Shown here: positions 63,632-64,000 of the stretch, piece by piece
Layout of the letters: each line of letters begins with the position of its first letter
How positions within the stretch are numbered: the first letter of the stretch is position 1
Origin: Epiperipatus broadwayi
Lineage: Eukaryota > Onychophora > Udeonychophora > Euonychophora > Peripatidae
Length of the DNA: 64,000 nucleotides
Assembly (NCBI GenBank): GCA_028023455.1
Contig: JAQFVV010012510.1
Location: 2,831,420 to 2,895,419 of the forward strand
Direction of reading: 5' to 3'
Translations under genes and position numbers: made by a program
Notes under the pieces: generated by a model
Told to the model about the DNA's origin: nothing
The model's database searches: none
What the model saw: the letters and a program-made list of their open reading frames with translations, nothing else

Positions 63632-64000
63632 ATGCATACAAGGTCTCAGGCTAAAATGGACCTTCAAGAAAAGGAAGTAAGAGAAGGGAATGAAGAAAAG
63701 GAGAGGGAAGTAAAAGATAAAATAAACTACAGTGATATAATGGATATGCTAATGCAAATGAGAGTGGAGCAACAGCAATTCATGAAAGAATACCTGGACA
63801 GAGAAGAGAGAAGGATGGAAGAATGGTGGGTAAAGGTAGAAATGGACAACCAGAAAAGAATTGCTGAAGCCATAGAAGAAATTAGAAATGACTTCATCCA
63901 GCAATCAGAGGCAAAGGACACAGGAAATAGATGTGACAGGGAAATTAAGTGGGATGAACAAAGGGGTATGGAGCCATATATATATGATGAATTAGATAGA
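63632..64000 (+). CDS. Gag-like protein N-terminus of the gypsy-type element, cut by window end
   Basis: The frame is open from ATG 63632 to the window end (123 codons, no stop). It starts MHTRSQAKMD, an MxTRSQ-type opening common in gypsy Gag proteins, and continues as a highly charged, Glu/Lys/Arg-rich, probably coiled-coil stretch (EEKEREVKDK, MRVEQQQFMKEY, REERRMEEWW). ATG 63656 is an alternative start in the same frame. Gag would form the particle that packages the element RNA. No capsid core or zinc knuckle is in view, so the family call rests on position after the primer site and on the N-terminus. Confidence 0.65.
   Translation, partial: MHTRSQAKMDLQEKEVREGNEEKEREVKDKINYSDIMDMLMQMRVEQQQFMKEYLDREERRMEEWWVKVEMDNQKRIAEAIEEIRNDFIQQSEAKDTGNRCDREIKWDEQRGMEPYIYDELDR

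Overview
This is a eukaryotic, almost certainly animal, genomic window. By eye it is about three quarters A+T. It holds one recognisable host gene split by large introns, many dead or non-coding transposable elements, long simple repeats and no bacterial-style gene packing. The fauna (RTE-type LINEs, a mariner relic, a gypsy-type LTR element, a tRNA-derived SINE, and foldback repeats carrying hammerhead ribozymes) together with a SUEL/rhamnose-binding lectin domain suggests an invertebrate, perhaps a mollusc. That assignment is inference.

Host gene. Three phase-compatible exons on the + strand (20596-20658, 25903-26341, 35612-35922) encode a predicted 264-residue secreted protein. It has a signal-peptide exon, a Pro/aromatic-rich spacer exon and a C-terminal SUEL-type lectin domain with eight cysteines and the YGR, DPC and KYL signatures. 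An AATAAA signal follows 12 bases after the stop. The introns (about 5.2 and 9.3 kb) are filled with repeats.

Repeat landscape. 1-6.9 kb is AT-rich with one foldback repeat. 6.9-11.5 kb holds two RTE LINE copies; the longer one (8004-11093, minus) is inserted inside a foldback repeat. 12.9-13.9 kb is a long GATA array. 14.7-19.7 kb has hammerhead-bearing repeats, a mariner relic (15646-16790) and nested palindromes. 20-25 kb (around exon 1 and in intron 1) has more hammerhead repeats and an RTE copy. 29-35 kb (intron 2) has LTR-like elements set in TA microsatellites. 36.5-41 kb has SINE pieces, palindromes and hammerhead repeats. 41.7-46.5 kb is a pair of about 2.1-kb LTR-like units. 46.5-60.4 kb is mostly empty apart from minisatellites, a foldback and one RTE copy. 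60.4-64 kb is the 5' part of a gypsy-type LTR retrotransposon whose gag frame runs off the window.

Most interesting signal. At least seven sites fold by eye into type-I hammerhead ribozymes (CUGANGA core, short stem II, GAAA, minimal stem III, NUH cleavage site, two-part stem I). They fall in two repeat families with different stem sequences. Within families, stem I shows paired changes that keep base pairing, and several older copies have lost core bases. One family also carries tRNA-like box A/B sequences, and both families occur as head-to-head palindromes. This resembles the known metazoan retrozyme and schistosome Sm-alpha-like non-autonomous retroelements (established knowledge), but the foldback arrangement and the co-occurrence of two ribozyme families are worth a second look.
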